Origin: JBBQWS01 sp038210415
Lineage (GTDB): Bacteria; Actinomycetota; Actinomycetes; Prado026
NCBI GenBank assembly: GCA_038210415.1
Contig: JBBQWS010000074.1
Span: 1-13,636 of the forward strand
DNA length: 13,636 nt
Direction of reading: 5' to 3'
The position numbers were made by a program, and so were the translations under genes. Every line of letters starts with the position of its first letter. Position 1 is the first letter of the stretch. The notes under the pieces were generated by a model that saw nothing but the letters and a program-made list of their open reading frames with translations, ran no database searches and was not told the DNA's origin. Below, one piece after another: positions 6,011 to 12,684 of the stretch.

Positions 6011-6850
6011 ATGCCTTCACTTTTCGCAGCAGGGTCGTTCGCCGGTCGCACCGCGCTGGTCACCGGAGGAGGCACCGGCATCGGCCGCGCCACCGCGCTG
6101 GAGCTGGCCTCCCTCGGCGCGCGGGTGGCCGTCGTGGGCCGGCGGGCCGAGCTCCTCGACGAGACCGTGCAGCTGGCCCGGTCGGCGGATGGCGACGTGC
6201 GGGCATACGGCTGCGACGTGCGGGAGGCCGACCAGGTCGACGCCATGCTCGACTCCGTGCTCGCCGACCTCGGCTCCGTGCAGATCCTCGTCAACAACGC
6301 CGGTGGTCAGTTCGTCGCTCCTGCCGAGACGATCAGCGCCGGTGGGTTCCGTGCGGTCGGGCGGCTGAACCTCGATGCCGTCTTCGGGCTGACCGTCGCC
6401 GTGGCGAACCGGTCGATGATCCCGTCGGGCTACGGCAAAGTGATCTCCGTCGTCATCAGCCCGCGTCGGGCGATGCCCGGCATGGCGCACTCGGCCGCGG
6501 CCCGGGCCGGAGTCGAGAACCTGACTCGCACGATGGCCGTCGAATGGGGCCGCTACGGCATCCGGCTCAACTGTGTCGCTCCGGGCATCGTGCACACCGA
6601 CGCCTGGGAGCGGTACGGCCTCGACCCGGCGCAGGTGGCCAGGGTGATCCCCTTGCGGACGCTCGCCACCCCGGAGGACGTCGCCCACACGATCGTCTTC
6701 CTCGCCTCGTCCGCGGCCGACTACGTCACCGGCGACACCGTGCTCGTCGACGGCGGCCTCGACAACATGGGGCCGGGTGCAGTCTGGGCGGCCGACATCT
6801 CGGCGGCCGACATCTCGGCGGCCGACAGCTCGGCGGCACCGCCCTCCTAG
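6011..6850 (+). CDS. SDR-family oxidoreductase, enoyl-CoA-reductase-like, with atypical active site
   Basis: A 279-residue Rossmann-fold reductase. It has TGGGTGIG (18-25) for NAD(P) binding, Asp69 in the CDVRE segment, NNAG (95-98), and the C-terminal VTGDTVLVDGG. Where classical SDRs have YxxxK this one has Ser161 and Arg165 in GMAHSAAARAGVENLT. That resembles the 2,4-dienoyl-CoA reductase and peroxisomal trans-2-enoyl-CoA reductase branch, which lacks the usual Tyr. A role on acyl-CoA thioesters is therefore more likely than simple alcohol dehydrogenation, but this rests on motif similarity. The tail has three AADIS-like repeats (about 260-273) after the normal SDR end. It follows the aminotransferase by nine bases, and its stop overlaps that of the convergent metalloprotease gene. 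Confidence 0.92.
   Translation: MPSLFAAGSFAGRTALVTGGGTGIGRATALELASLGARVAVVGRRAELLDETVQLARSADGDVRAYGCDVREADQVDAMLDSVLADLGSVQILVNNAGGQFVAPAETISAGGFRAVGRLNLDAVFGLTVAVANRSMIPSGYGKVISVVISPRRAMPGMAHSAAARAGVENLTRTMAVEWGRYGIRLNCVAPGIVHTDAWERYGLDPAQVARVIPLRTLATPEDVAHTIVFLASSAADYVTGDTVLVDGGLDNMGPGAVWAADISAADISAADSSAAPPS
6788..6832 (+). repeat. 15-bp tandem repeat x3 at the SDR 3' end
   Basis: Three tandem units of GCGGCCGACATCTCG (the third has one mismatch) encode AADIS, AADIS, AADSS. They are in frame and lie beyond the conserved SDR fold, so they extend the C-terminus as a low-complexity tail. Confidence 0.93.
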
Positions 6851-7944
6851 GGATGCCGGTGTGCGCCCACGATCACCTGCGGTGCGCCGAGGACCGGGAC
6901 CACGTCGAGGAAGCTGCTGTCGGCTGCGTTCCAGTGTGTGCCCAGGTAGGTGCCGGCGCCGGGGTTCGTCGAGAAGTAGTCGTCGTGGTTGCAGTCGTAC
7001 AGCTGCTCGTGCGCCGGTGCGCAGACGTTGCGCACCACCACGCCCGGTCCGTCGACGTAGCACATGACGTCCGCGTCGTCGGTGCAGTGGCCGTACTGCG
7101 ACGAGTTCGGGCTCTGGTCCATCACCGACCCGAGCGAGTGCATCAGCTCGTGCGCGGCGACCGAGTGGTAGCCGACGCCGAGGTCCCAGCACGGGCTCTC
7201 GACGGCCTCGAACATGGGCGCCTGCCCGTTGTTGAAGTTGACCGCCGACTTCGTCCCGTCCGGGTAGACCTGGGCGATGCCGCAGTAGCTCGGCGAGACG
7301 TCCTCGGCGAACATCAGGTACTTGCGGGAGGCCGAGGTGTAGCCCGAGTTCTCCATCGCGGTGATGGTCGCGGAGAAGTCGACCAGGGAGCCGGTCGGGA
7401 GCACCACGTGCAGCACGATCGGGACGCACGACGAGTCAGCCACCCAGCGCACCCGGCGACCGCCACCGGTCTCGGCGGACGACTTCGCCATCACGTCGTC
7501 GACGTCGGCGACGTACGACCGCAAGGCTGCGACGACCGACGCGTACCGGTCGGTGCGGCCGACCTGGGTGACGTACGCCACCTGCACCCGGTTGCCGTCC
7601 GTGCCGCTGCCCTTGCAGCTCGGCGAGACGTGCGCGCTGAGGCCGGCCATGGTCGGGGCACCCGGCGGCACGATGGTGCTGGTTGCAACGGGCGTACGGG
7701 TCACGGGTGCGTGCCGACCGGCCGTGATGCCGGCGGCGGCGAGCAGCTTCGAGGTGCTCGGTGACTGCAGCCGCAACCACGACGGCACCGGATCGGCGTG
7801 CAGGACCGGTGCGACCAGTCGGTCCGGGCGCTGGTCCGCCCCGCTCGCCGAGCTCGCCGAGAGCACGGCGTAGACCGGGCCCGTGACCACGAGCACGGGA
7901 GCAGCGAACAGCGCGACGACAGCGGTCGCCCGGCGGAGGTCCAT
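6847..7944 (-). CDS. Secreted HExxH zinc metalloprotease-like protein
   Basis: A 365-residue protein with a signal peptide: two Arg at 4-5, a hydrophobic stretch about 6-28, and a small-residue region to about 36. The likely zinc site is AAHELMHSLG (263-272), with His265, Glu266 and His269. It is followed by GHCTDDADVMCY (285-296), which may supply a further ligand and a Met-turn, and by DCNHDDYF (317-324). Eight Cys lie in the mature part, suggesting up to four disulfides in an exported enzyme. HExxHxxG recalls metzincins and snapalysin-like proteases, but the third ligand is not at the standard place (Met275, then Asp276). Substrate unknown. Residues about 50-100 form a Pro/Thr-rich linker or pro-region. 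The start at 7944 has no clear ribosome site. Convergent with the SDR gene and divergent from the decarboxylase. Confidence 0.82.
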   Translation of the reverse strand: MDLRRATAVVALFAAPVLVVTGPVYAVLSASSASGADQRPDRLVAPVLHADPVPSWLRLQSPSTSKLLAAAGITAGRHAPVTRTPVATSTIVPPGAPTMAGLSAHVSPSCKGSGTDGNRVQVAYVTQVGRTDRYASVVAALRSYVADVDDVMAKSSAETGGGRRVRWVADSSCVPIVLHVVLPTGSLVDFSATITAMENSGYTSASRKYLMFAEDVSPSYCGIAQVYPDGTKSAVNFNNGQAPMFEAVESPCWDLGVGYHSVAAHELMHSLGSVMDQSPNSSQYGHCTDDADVMCYVDGPGVVVRNVCAPAHEQLYDCNHDDYFSTNPGAGTYLGTHWNAADSSFLDVVPVLGAPQVIVGAHRHP

Positions 7945-8042
7945 GGGGTCGACATCGGCGCCGCCGACCAGACGCGTTGAGCCACGACCCCGCGGTTCAC
8001 CCGTTTGCCCGCCCCAACGTGTGCAGCGGGCATCGCTGATTG

Positions 8043-8072
8043 TTGCGCGATCTGTGGTGCAGGGGTCACAGT
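8043..8072 (+). promoter_or_regulatory. Candidate promoter for the decarboxylase
   Basis: TTGCGC (8043-8048) and CACAGT (8067-8072) are 18 bp apart, and the second ends six bases before the GTG at 8079. The -10 departs from TAnnnT at its first base. The spacing matches the leaderless arrangement of other genes here. Weak on its own. Confidence 0.3.
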
Positions 8073-8078
8073 CGCCCG

Positions 8079-9476
8079 GTGACCTCCGACCGGACCGAGA
8101 CCGCTTCCCCGCGACCGCCGAGCCCCTGGGGTGACGAGCGGGGGACCGTCGACGCCGTGCTCGCCTGGGCCGTGGGCCGCGTCTCGCGCGCGTCCGATCC
8201 CAAGACCACTGCCCGCCCCGCCGCGGAGCTCGCCGCAGCGACGGGCCGCACGATCACGCCGGAGGGGATGGGGGCGAAGCGTGCCCTCGCGGTCTTCGAC
8301 GAGGTGCTCGTGCCGGCGACCAGGGCGCAGGACGACCCGCTGAACCTCGCCTACATCCCGGCGGCTCCGACGCGTACCGCGATCGCTTTCGAGCTGGCCA
8401 CCAGCGCCGCGAACATCCACGCGGGGCTCTGGGAGTGCGGCGCGGGGGCGATCCACGCCGAGAACCAGGCGCTGGCCTGGATCGCCGAGCTGCTCGGCTG
8501 GCCCGAGACTGCAGGTGGGTGCTTCATGTCCGGAGGGACCTCGGGCAACCTCTCGGCGCTGGCCGCGGCCCGGCACGACGCCCAGATGCGTACGGGACGG
8601 CCCGGGGGGCGATGGGCCGTTGCGTGCTCCGCGGGGGCCCATGCGTCCATCCGCGCAGCCGCCCAGGTCATGGACATCGAGGTGGTGGACGTCCCCGTCG
8701 ACGAGCACGGGCGCATGACAGGAGCGGCCCTCGCGACCGCACTGGACGCGTACGCCGCCGGTCCCGGGGCCGACGACGGCGTGTTCGCCGTGGTCGCGTC
8801 GGCCGGCACGACGAACGCCGGTGTGGTCGACGATCTGGCGGGTACGGCCGACGTGTGCGAGCAACGGGGCCTGTGGTTGCACGTCGACGGTGCGTACGGC
8901 GGCGGAGCGCTGGTGGCTCCCAGCGTCAGGCACCTGTTCGCCGGCATCGAGCGGGCCGACAGCTTCATCGTCGACCCGCACAAGTGGCTCTTTGCGCCGT
9001 ACGACTGCTGTGCCCTGCTGTACCGCCGGCCCGAGCTCGCCCGGGCGGCCCACTCGCAAAGGGCTGCCTACCTCGACGAGGTCGACCGCGACGAGTGGAA
9101 CCCGTCCGACTTCGGGTTGCACCTGTCGCGTCGTCCCCGGGGGCTGCCGTTCTGGTTCAGCCTCGCAGTGCACGGCACCGACGCCTACCGCGATGCCGTG
9201 GAAGTGAGCCTTGCCACGGCGCGCGAGGTCGCCGAGGCGATCCGGCACCGGCCGTTCCTCCGGCTGGTGCACGAGCCTGAGCTGTCGGTGCTGCTCTTCG
9301 AGCGTCCTGGCTGGACGGCCGAGATGTACGCGGACTGGTCCCGCCGTGAGGCCAAGGCGGGCACCATCTTGTGCGTCCCCACCCGGTGGAAGGGGGAGTC
9401 GGTGCTCCGGCTCGCTTTCGTGAATCCCCTGACCGATCCGGTCGCCGTCGTCGGCGCACTGGACACGCTCAGGTAG
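8079..9476 (+). CDS. PLP-dependent group II amino-acid decarboxylase
   Basis: A 465-residue enzyme of the aromatic-L-amino-acid / glutamate / 2,4-diaminobutyrate decarboxylase group. Motifs are SGGTSGNLSALAAAR (151-165, phosphate binding), His188 in AGAHAS (stacks on PLP), HVDGAYGGG (268-276, with Asp270) and VDPHKWLF (298-305), with Lys302 forming the Schiff base. It would remove the carboxyl group of an amino acid to give an amine and CO2 in the cytoplasm; the substrate cannot be set from motifs. The GTG at 8079 was chosen over a TTG at 8040 because CACAGT lies six bases upstream and the extra residues are poor in family character. The ABC exporter begins 25 bp downstream on the same strand, which would allow an amine-production and export unit, but the exporter type argues for drug or lipid substrates, so this is speculative. 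Confidence 0.92.
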   Translation: MTSDRTETASPRPPSPWGDERGTVDAVLAWAVGRVSRASDPKTTARPAAELAAATGRTITPEGMGAKRALAVFDEVLVPATRAQDDPLNLAYIPAAPTRTAIAFELATSAANIHAGLWECGAGAIHAENQALAWIAELLGWPETAGGCFMSGGTSGNLSALAAARHDAQMRTGRPGGRWAVACSAGAHASIRAAAQVMDIEVVDVPVDEHGRMTGAALATALDAYAAGPGADDGVFAVVASAGTTNAGVVDDLAGTADVCEQRGLWLHVDGAYGGGALVAPSVRHLFAGIERADSFIVDPHKWLFAPYDCCALLYRRPELARAAHSQRAAYLDEVDRDEWNPSDFGLHLSRRPRGLPFWFSLAVHGTDAYRDAVEVSLATAREVAEAIRHRPFLRLVHEPELSVLLFERPGWTAEMYADWSRREAKAGTILCVPTRWKGESVLRLAFVNPLTDPVAVVGALDTLR

Positions 9477-9488
9477 GTCGCCGGCCAG

Positions 9489-9494
9489 TAGCGT
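9489..9494 (+). promoter_or_regulatory. -10 hexamer for the ABC exporter genes (leaderless)
   Basis: TAGCGT fits TAnnnT and ends seven bases before the ATG at 9502, with no Shine-Dalgarno in the 25-bp gap after the decarboxylase. The exporter pair may thus be transcribed on its own. Confidence 0.45.
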
Positions 9495-9501
9495 CTTCAG
9501 C

Positions 9502-10398
9502 ATGACGAGCGTCTTGGAGCTGACCGGGGTCGTCAAGCGGTTCGGAGGCGTGATCGCTCTGGACGGTCTGGACCTTGCGGTGGAGCCGGGTGAGGTGCAC
9601 GGTTTCCTCGGCCCGAACGGGGCGGGCAAGACCACGACGCTGCGGCTGCTGCTCGGTGTCCTGCGTGCCGATGCCGGCTCGATCCGGGTCCTGGGGATGG
9701 ACCCCTGGAGCGACGTGTCGGCGCTGCACCGCCGCCTTGCCTACGTCCCTGGAGACGTCTCGCTCTGGCCGAACCTCACCGGCGGCGAGGTGATCGACCT
9801 GCTCGGCCGGCTGCAGGGCGGGCAGAACCCGGCCCGGCGCGATCGGCTGCTGGAGATGTTCGCCCTGGACCCGACGAAGAAGTCGCGGACCTACTCCAAG
9901 GGCACCCGGCAGAAGGTCGCGCTCATCGCCGCCCTGGCCACCGACGCGGAGCTCCTGCTGCTCGACGAGCCGACCAGCGGGCTGGACCCGCTGATGGAAG
10001 ACGCGTTCCGCGGCTGGGTGCGCGAGCTCCGTGACCAGGGCCGTACGGTCCTGCTGAGCAGTCACATCCTCTCCGAGGCGGAGGCACTGTCCGACCGGAT
10101 CAGCATCATCCGCGCGGGCAGGGTCGTGGAGAGCGGCAACCTCGCCGAGCTCCGGCACCTGACCCGTACGTCGGTGACCGCGGACGTGACGAACGTGCCC
10201 GCTGGCCTGGAGCTCCTGCCCGGGGTGCACGACGTGGTCGTCGCCGGCCATCGGGTCACCGCCCAGGTCGAGCCGTCCGGGCTCGAGCCGATCATGCGGG
10301 CCCTGACCAATGCAGGGCTCCGCTCGTTGACCAGCCAGCCGCCGACCCTGGAGGACCTGTTCCTGCGGCACTACGGGGTCGCAGCCGGCGATGCCTGA
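9502..10398 (+). CDS. ABC-2 exporter ATP-binding protein
   Basis: A 298-residue nucleotide-binding subunit. Walker A is GPNGAGKT (37-44), the signature is YSKGTRQK (131-138), Walker B is LLLLDEPTSGLD (151-162), and the switch His lies in LLSSHILSEAEAL. At the Q-loop position the sequence is YVPGDVSLWP (81-90), without the usual Gln. About 80 residues follow the ATPase core, as in DrrA-like and tetronasin-resistance-like exporters. It powers the permease encoded immediately downstream, with which it shares eight bases (ATGCCTGA, 10391-10398). Substrate unknown: drug, ionophore, lipid or peptide export are all possible. Confidence 0.94.
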   Translation: MTSVLELTGVVKRFGGVIALDGLDLAVEPGEVHGFLGPNGAGKTTTLRLLLGVLRADAGSIRVLGMDPWSDVSALHRRLAYVPGDVSLWPNLTGGEVIDLLGRLQGGQNPARRDRLLEMFALDPTKKSRTYSKGTRQKVALIAALATDAELLLLDEPTSGLDPLMEDAFRGWVRELRDQGRTVLLSSHILSEAEALSDRISIIRAGRVVESGNLAELRHLTRTSVTADVTNVPAGLELLPGVHDVVVAGHRVTAQVEPSGLEPIMRALTNAGLRSLTSQPPTLEDLFLRHYGVAAGDA

Positions 10399-11983
10399 CA
10401 CCCTGGCCGGCACCGGCGCGATGCTGCGGCTTGCGGTGCGTCGCGACCGTTGGCTGCTCCCTGCGTGGATCGTCGGGTTCGCCGCGATGGCCGGCTCGGC
10501 GGCCGCTGCAGCTGCCGACCTGTTCCCGGACGAGGCGAGCCGTATCGCGGCCGCCAAGACCATCAACGCGACCGGGGCCATGGTCGCCATGTTCGGGCGG
10601 GTCTACGACACCGCGTCCTTGGGTGCCGTCTCGATGATCAAGTACACCGCCTTCATGACTGCGGTGCTGGCCGTGCTTTTCGTCTTCATCGTGGTGCGGC
10701 ACACCCGTGCCGACGAGGAGAACGGCCGGCTCGAGCTGCTCAGTGGCGGGCGACTGGGTCGCAACGCACCACTGGCCGCGGCCCTGGTCATCAGCTTCAC
10801 CGGCAGCCTTCTGACCGGCCTGCTCAGCGCGGCCGCCCTCGCCCGCGGCGGGCTGCCAGCGGCGGGGTCGCTGGCCTTCGGGCTGGGCTGGACGGCCACG
10901 AGCATGGTGTTCAGCGCCGTCGCCGGTGTGGCCGCCCAGCTGACCACGAGCGGGCGGGTCGCGATCGGGCTCAGCTCCGTCGTCATCGCGGTCACGTACG
11001 TCCTGCGCGCCGTCGGCGATCTCGCCGAGCCCGGCCCGTCCGCCTTGTCCTGGCTCTCCCCGATCGGCTGGAACCAGCAGGTCCGGGCGTACGCAGGGGA
11101 TCGTTGGTGGGTGCTCCTGCTCCCGCTCGGGCTGTGCGCTGTTCTGGTCCCGGTGGCCTTCGCGCTACGGTCCCGCCGCGACCTCGGTGCGGGCCTGCGC
11201 GAGGAGCGCCCCGGCCCCGCTTCGGGTTCCCTGAACGACGTGTGGGACCTCGCAGTGCGCTTGCAGAATCGGATCCTGCTGGCGTGGGTCGTCGCGTTCG
11301 TCGGATTCGGCGTGGTGATCGGGTCGCTCGTCAGCAGCGCCACCGACCTGCTGACCTCACCCCAGGCACAGGACCTGATCAAGAAGCTCGGCGGCGCGCA
11401 GGCCCTCAACGACGCATTCCTCGCGGCCGAGATCGCCATCATGGGCATCATCGCAGCGGCCTTCGCGATCGCGGCGGTCAACCACCTGCGTAGCGAGGAG
11501 ACCGTCGGCCACGCCGAGGCACTCCTGGCGACGACGACCACGCGAACCCGCTGGGCTGCCAGCCACTTCGCCATCGCGCTCGTCGGGGTCACGTTGCTCG
11601 ACCTGGTCAGCGGGTTGTCGATCGGTGCCGGCGCTGCCGTCGCCCTGCACGACGGCAATCAGGTCGGTCGGGTCACCGTGGCGTGCCTCGCCCAGGCCCC
11701 GGCGTCGTGGGTGATGTGCGGCGTCGGATTGACCGTCTTCGGCTGGCTGCCGCGGGCCTCGTCCGGAGTCTGGGCCGTGTTCGTCGGGTTCATCGCAGTC
11801 GGTGAGTTCGGCGTGATCTGGAACGCCCCGCGATGGCTGGTCGACCTCTCGCCGTTCCAGCACTCGCCACTCCTGCCGGTCACCTCCACCGCGCTCGGTG
11901 CCCTCGTCGCGCTGACGGCTGTCGCTGCAGGCCTGGCGGCCGTCGGGTTCGTGGGCTGGCGACGCCGCGACCTGGTCCCGTAG
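10391..11983 (+). CDS. ABC-2 type exporter permease, two-half form
   Basis: A 530-residue membrane protein with many hydrophobic segments (about 12). It is built as two related halves, about 1-265 and 290-530. The halves share the motif HTRADEENGRLELL (104-117) and HLRSEETVGHAEALL (365-379), each just after a membrane segment, and an LSP motif near LSWLSPIGW (219-227) and in the LVDLSPFQ segment near the end. This internally duplicated layout is typical of actinobacterial multidrug or polyether-resistance (TnrB3-like) permeases, where one polypeptide supplies both membrane halves. The start overlaps the ATPase stop by eight bases, implying coupled translation. It converges on the CPBP protease gene with a 23-bp gap. 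Confidence 0.92.
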   Translation: MPDTLAGTGAMLRLAVRRDRWLLPAWIVGFAAMAGSAAAAAADLFPDEASRIAAAKTINATGAMVAMFGRVYDTASLGAVSMIKYTAFMTAVLAVLFVFIVVRHTRADEENGRLELLSGGRLGRNAPLAAALVISFTGSLLTGLLSAAALARGGLPAAGSLAFGLGWTATSMVFSAVAGVAAQLTTSGRVAIGLSSVVIAVTYVLRAVGDLAEPGPSALSWLSPIGWNQQVRAYAGDRWWVLLLPLGLCAVLVPVAFALRSRRDLGAGLREERPGPASGSLNDVWDLAVRLQNRILLAWVVAFVGFGVVIGSLVSSATDLLTSPQAQDLIKKLGGAQALNDAFLAAEIAIMGIIAAAFAIAAVNHLRSEETVGHAEALLATTTTRTRWAASHFAIALVGVTLLDLVSGLSIGAGAAVALHDGNQVGRVTVACLAQAPASWVMCGVGLTVFGWLPRASSGVWAVFVGFIAVGEFGVIWNAPRWLVDLSPFQHSPLLPVTSTALGALVALTAVAAGLAAVGFVGWRRRDLVP

Positions 11984-12006
11984 ACCACCTCGGTGTCGGG
12001 GCGCCC

Positions 12007-12612
12007 CTAGAGCGGGCGGGCCAGGATCGCGCCGAGGAAGCCGAACCCGTTGGTGGCCCAGTGGAGTCCGGCGGGCGCGAGCAGACTGCCGCTGCGCAGC
12101 CGGAGCCAGCAGAAGACCGACCCGCCGATCGCCGTCGCCACGACGGACACCGCGGCCCAGACGACCAGCGCGGACGTCCCGGTGCCGAACATCGGTTCCA
12201 CGAGGGGGTTGGCCTGGGCTGCGGAGGCTGACGGAAGGACGTGCCACAGCCCGAACAGCACGGAGGAGAAGACCACCCCGCGCACGGTGCCCCAGCGGCT
12301 GGCGGCCATTGCGAGCAGCACCCCACGGAACGCGACCTCTTCGAGCAGGACGGTGCCGAACGGCACGTGGACGAAGGCCTGGTACAGCGCGGAGCCGACG
12401 GTCAGGTCGGTGCGCTTGTCGACGAACGCGTCCCGCGTCGCGGGCAGCAGGATCGCGATGAGGTAGACGACCGCCACTGCCCCGGCGGCGACTCCGGCCC
12501 AGCGCAGCCCCCGACCGACGGTCTCCCGGGCGAGCCCCACGTCCGCCGCGGCCAGGTGGTCCGCACGTGCGAGCAGCAGCAGCAGGGCGGTGACCACGAG
12601 GTTGACCGGCAA
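12007..12612 (-). CDS. CPBP-family intramembrane metalloprotease (CAAX/Abi type), N-terminus uncertain
   Basis: A predicted membrane protease with the family's three motifs. Counted from a TTG at 12612 (201 residues), these are EEVAFRG (91-97, Glu91, Glu92, Arg96), FGLWH (120-124, His124) and HWATN (184-188, His184, Asn188). Hydrophobic segments flank each motif. Members process prenylated proteins in eukaryotes; bacterial ones act in bacteriocin immunity or unknown processing. The start is unclear: the frame stays open far upstream, but residues before LPVNLVVTALL look like non-coding translation, and a GTG at 12597 is an alternative. Usual relatives have one more N-terminal membrane helix, so the 5' end may be lost. 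No promoter or ribosome site was recognised. Confidence 0.82.
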   Translation of the reverse strand: MPVNLVVTALLLLLARADHLAAADVGLARETVGRGLRWAGVAAGAVAVVYLIAILLPATRDAFVDKRTDLTVGSALYQAFVHVPFGTVLLEEVAFRGVLLAMAASRWGTVRGVVFSSVLFGLWHVLPSASAAQANPLVEPMFGTGTSALVVWAAVSVVATAIGGSVFCWLRLRSGSLLAPAGLHWATNGFGFLGAILARPL

Positions 12613-12684
12613 GGTCAGCGCGGGGGCCTGCCGTCCGCCGCCGGTCTGGGACGCCGGGGTCCGCTCCTGCTGGGGGTTGTCATC

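Noticed and set aside
5419..7764. 781-codon plus-strand open frame
   Set aside because: Crosses the aminotransferase, SDR and metalloprotease genes in the wrong frame or strand; low-complexity Arg-rich product.
7701..9635. 644-codon minus-strand open frame opposite the decarboxylase
   Set aside because: Covers the decarboxylase, whose PLP motifs are on the plus strand; no domain of its own.
11998..12007. GGGGCGCCCC palindrome between the permease and CPBP gene as a terminator
   Set aside because: Ten bases with no loop and no T tract; too short to call a terminator.
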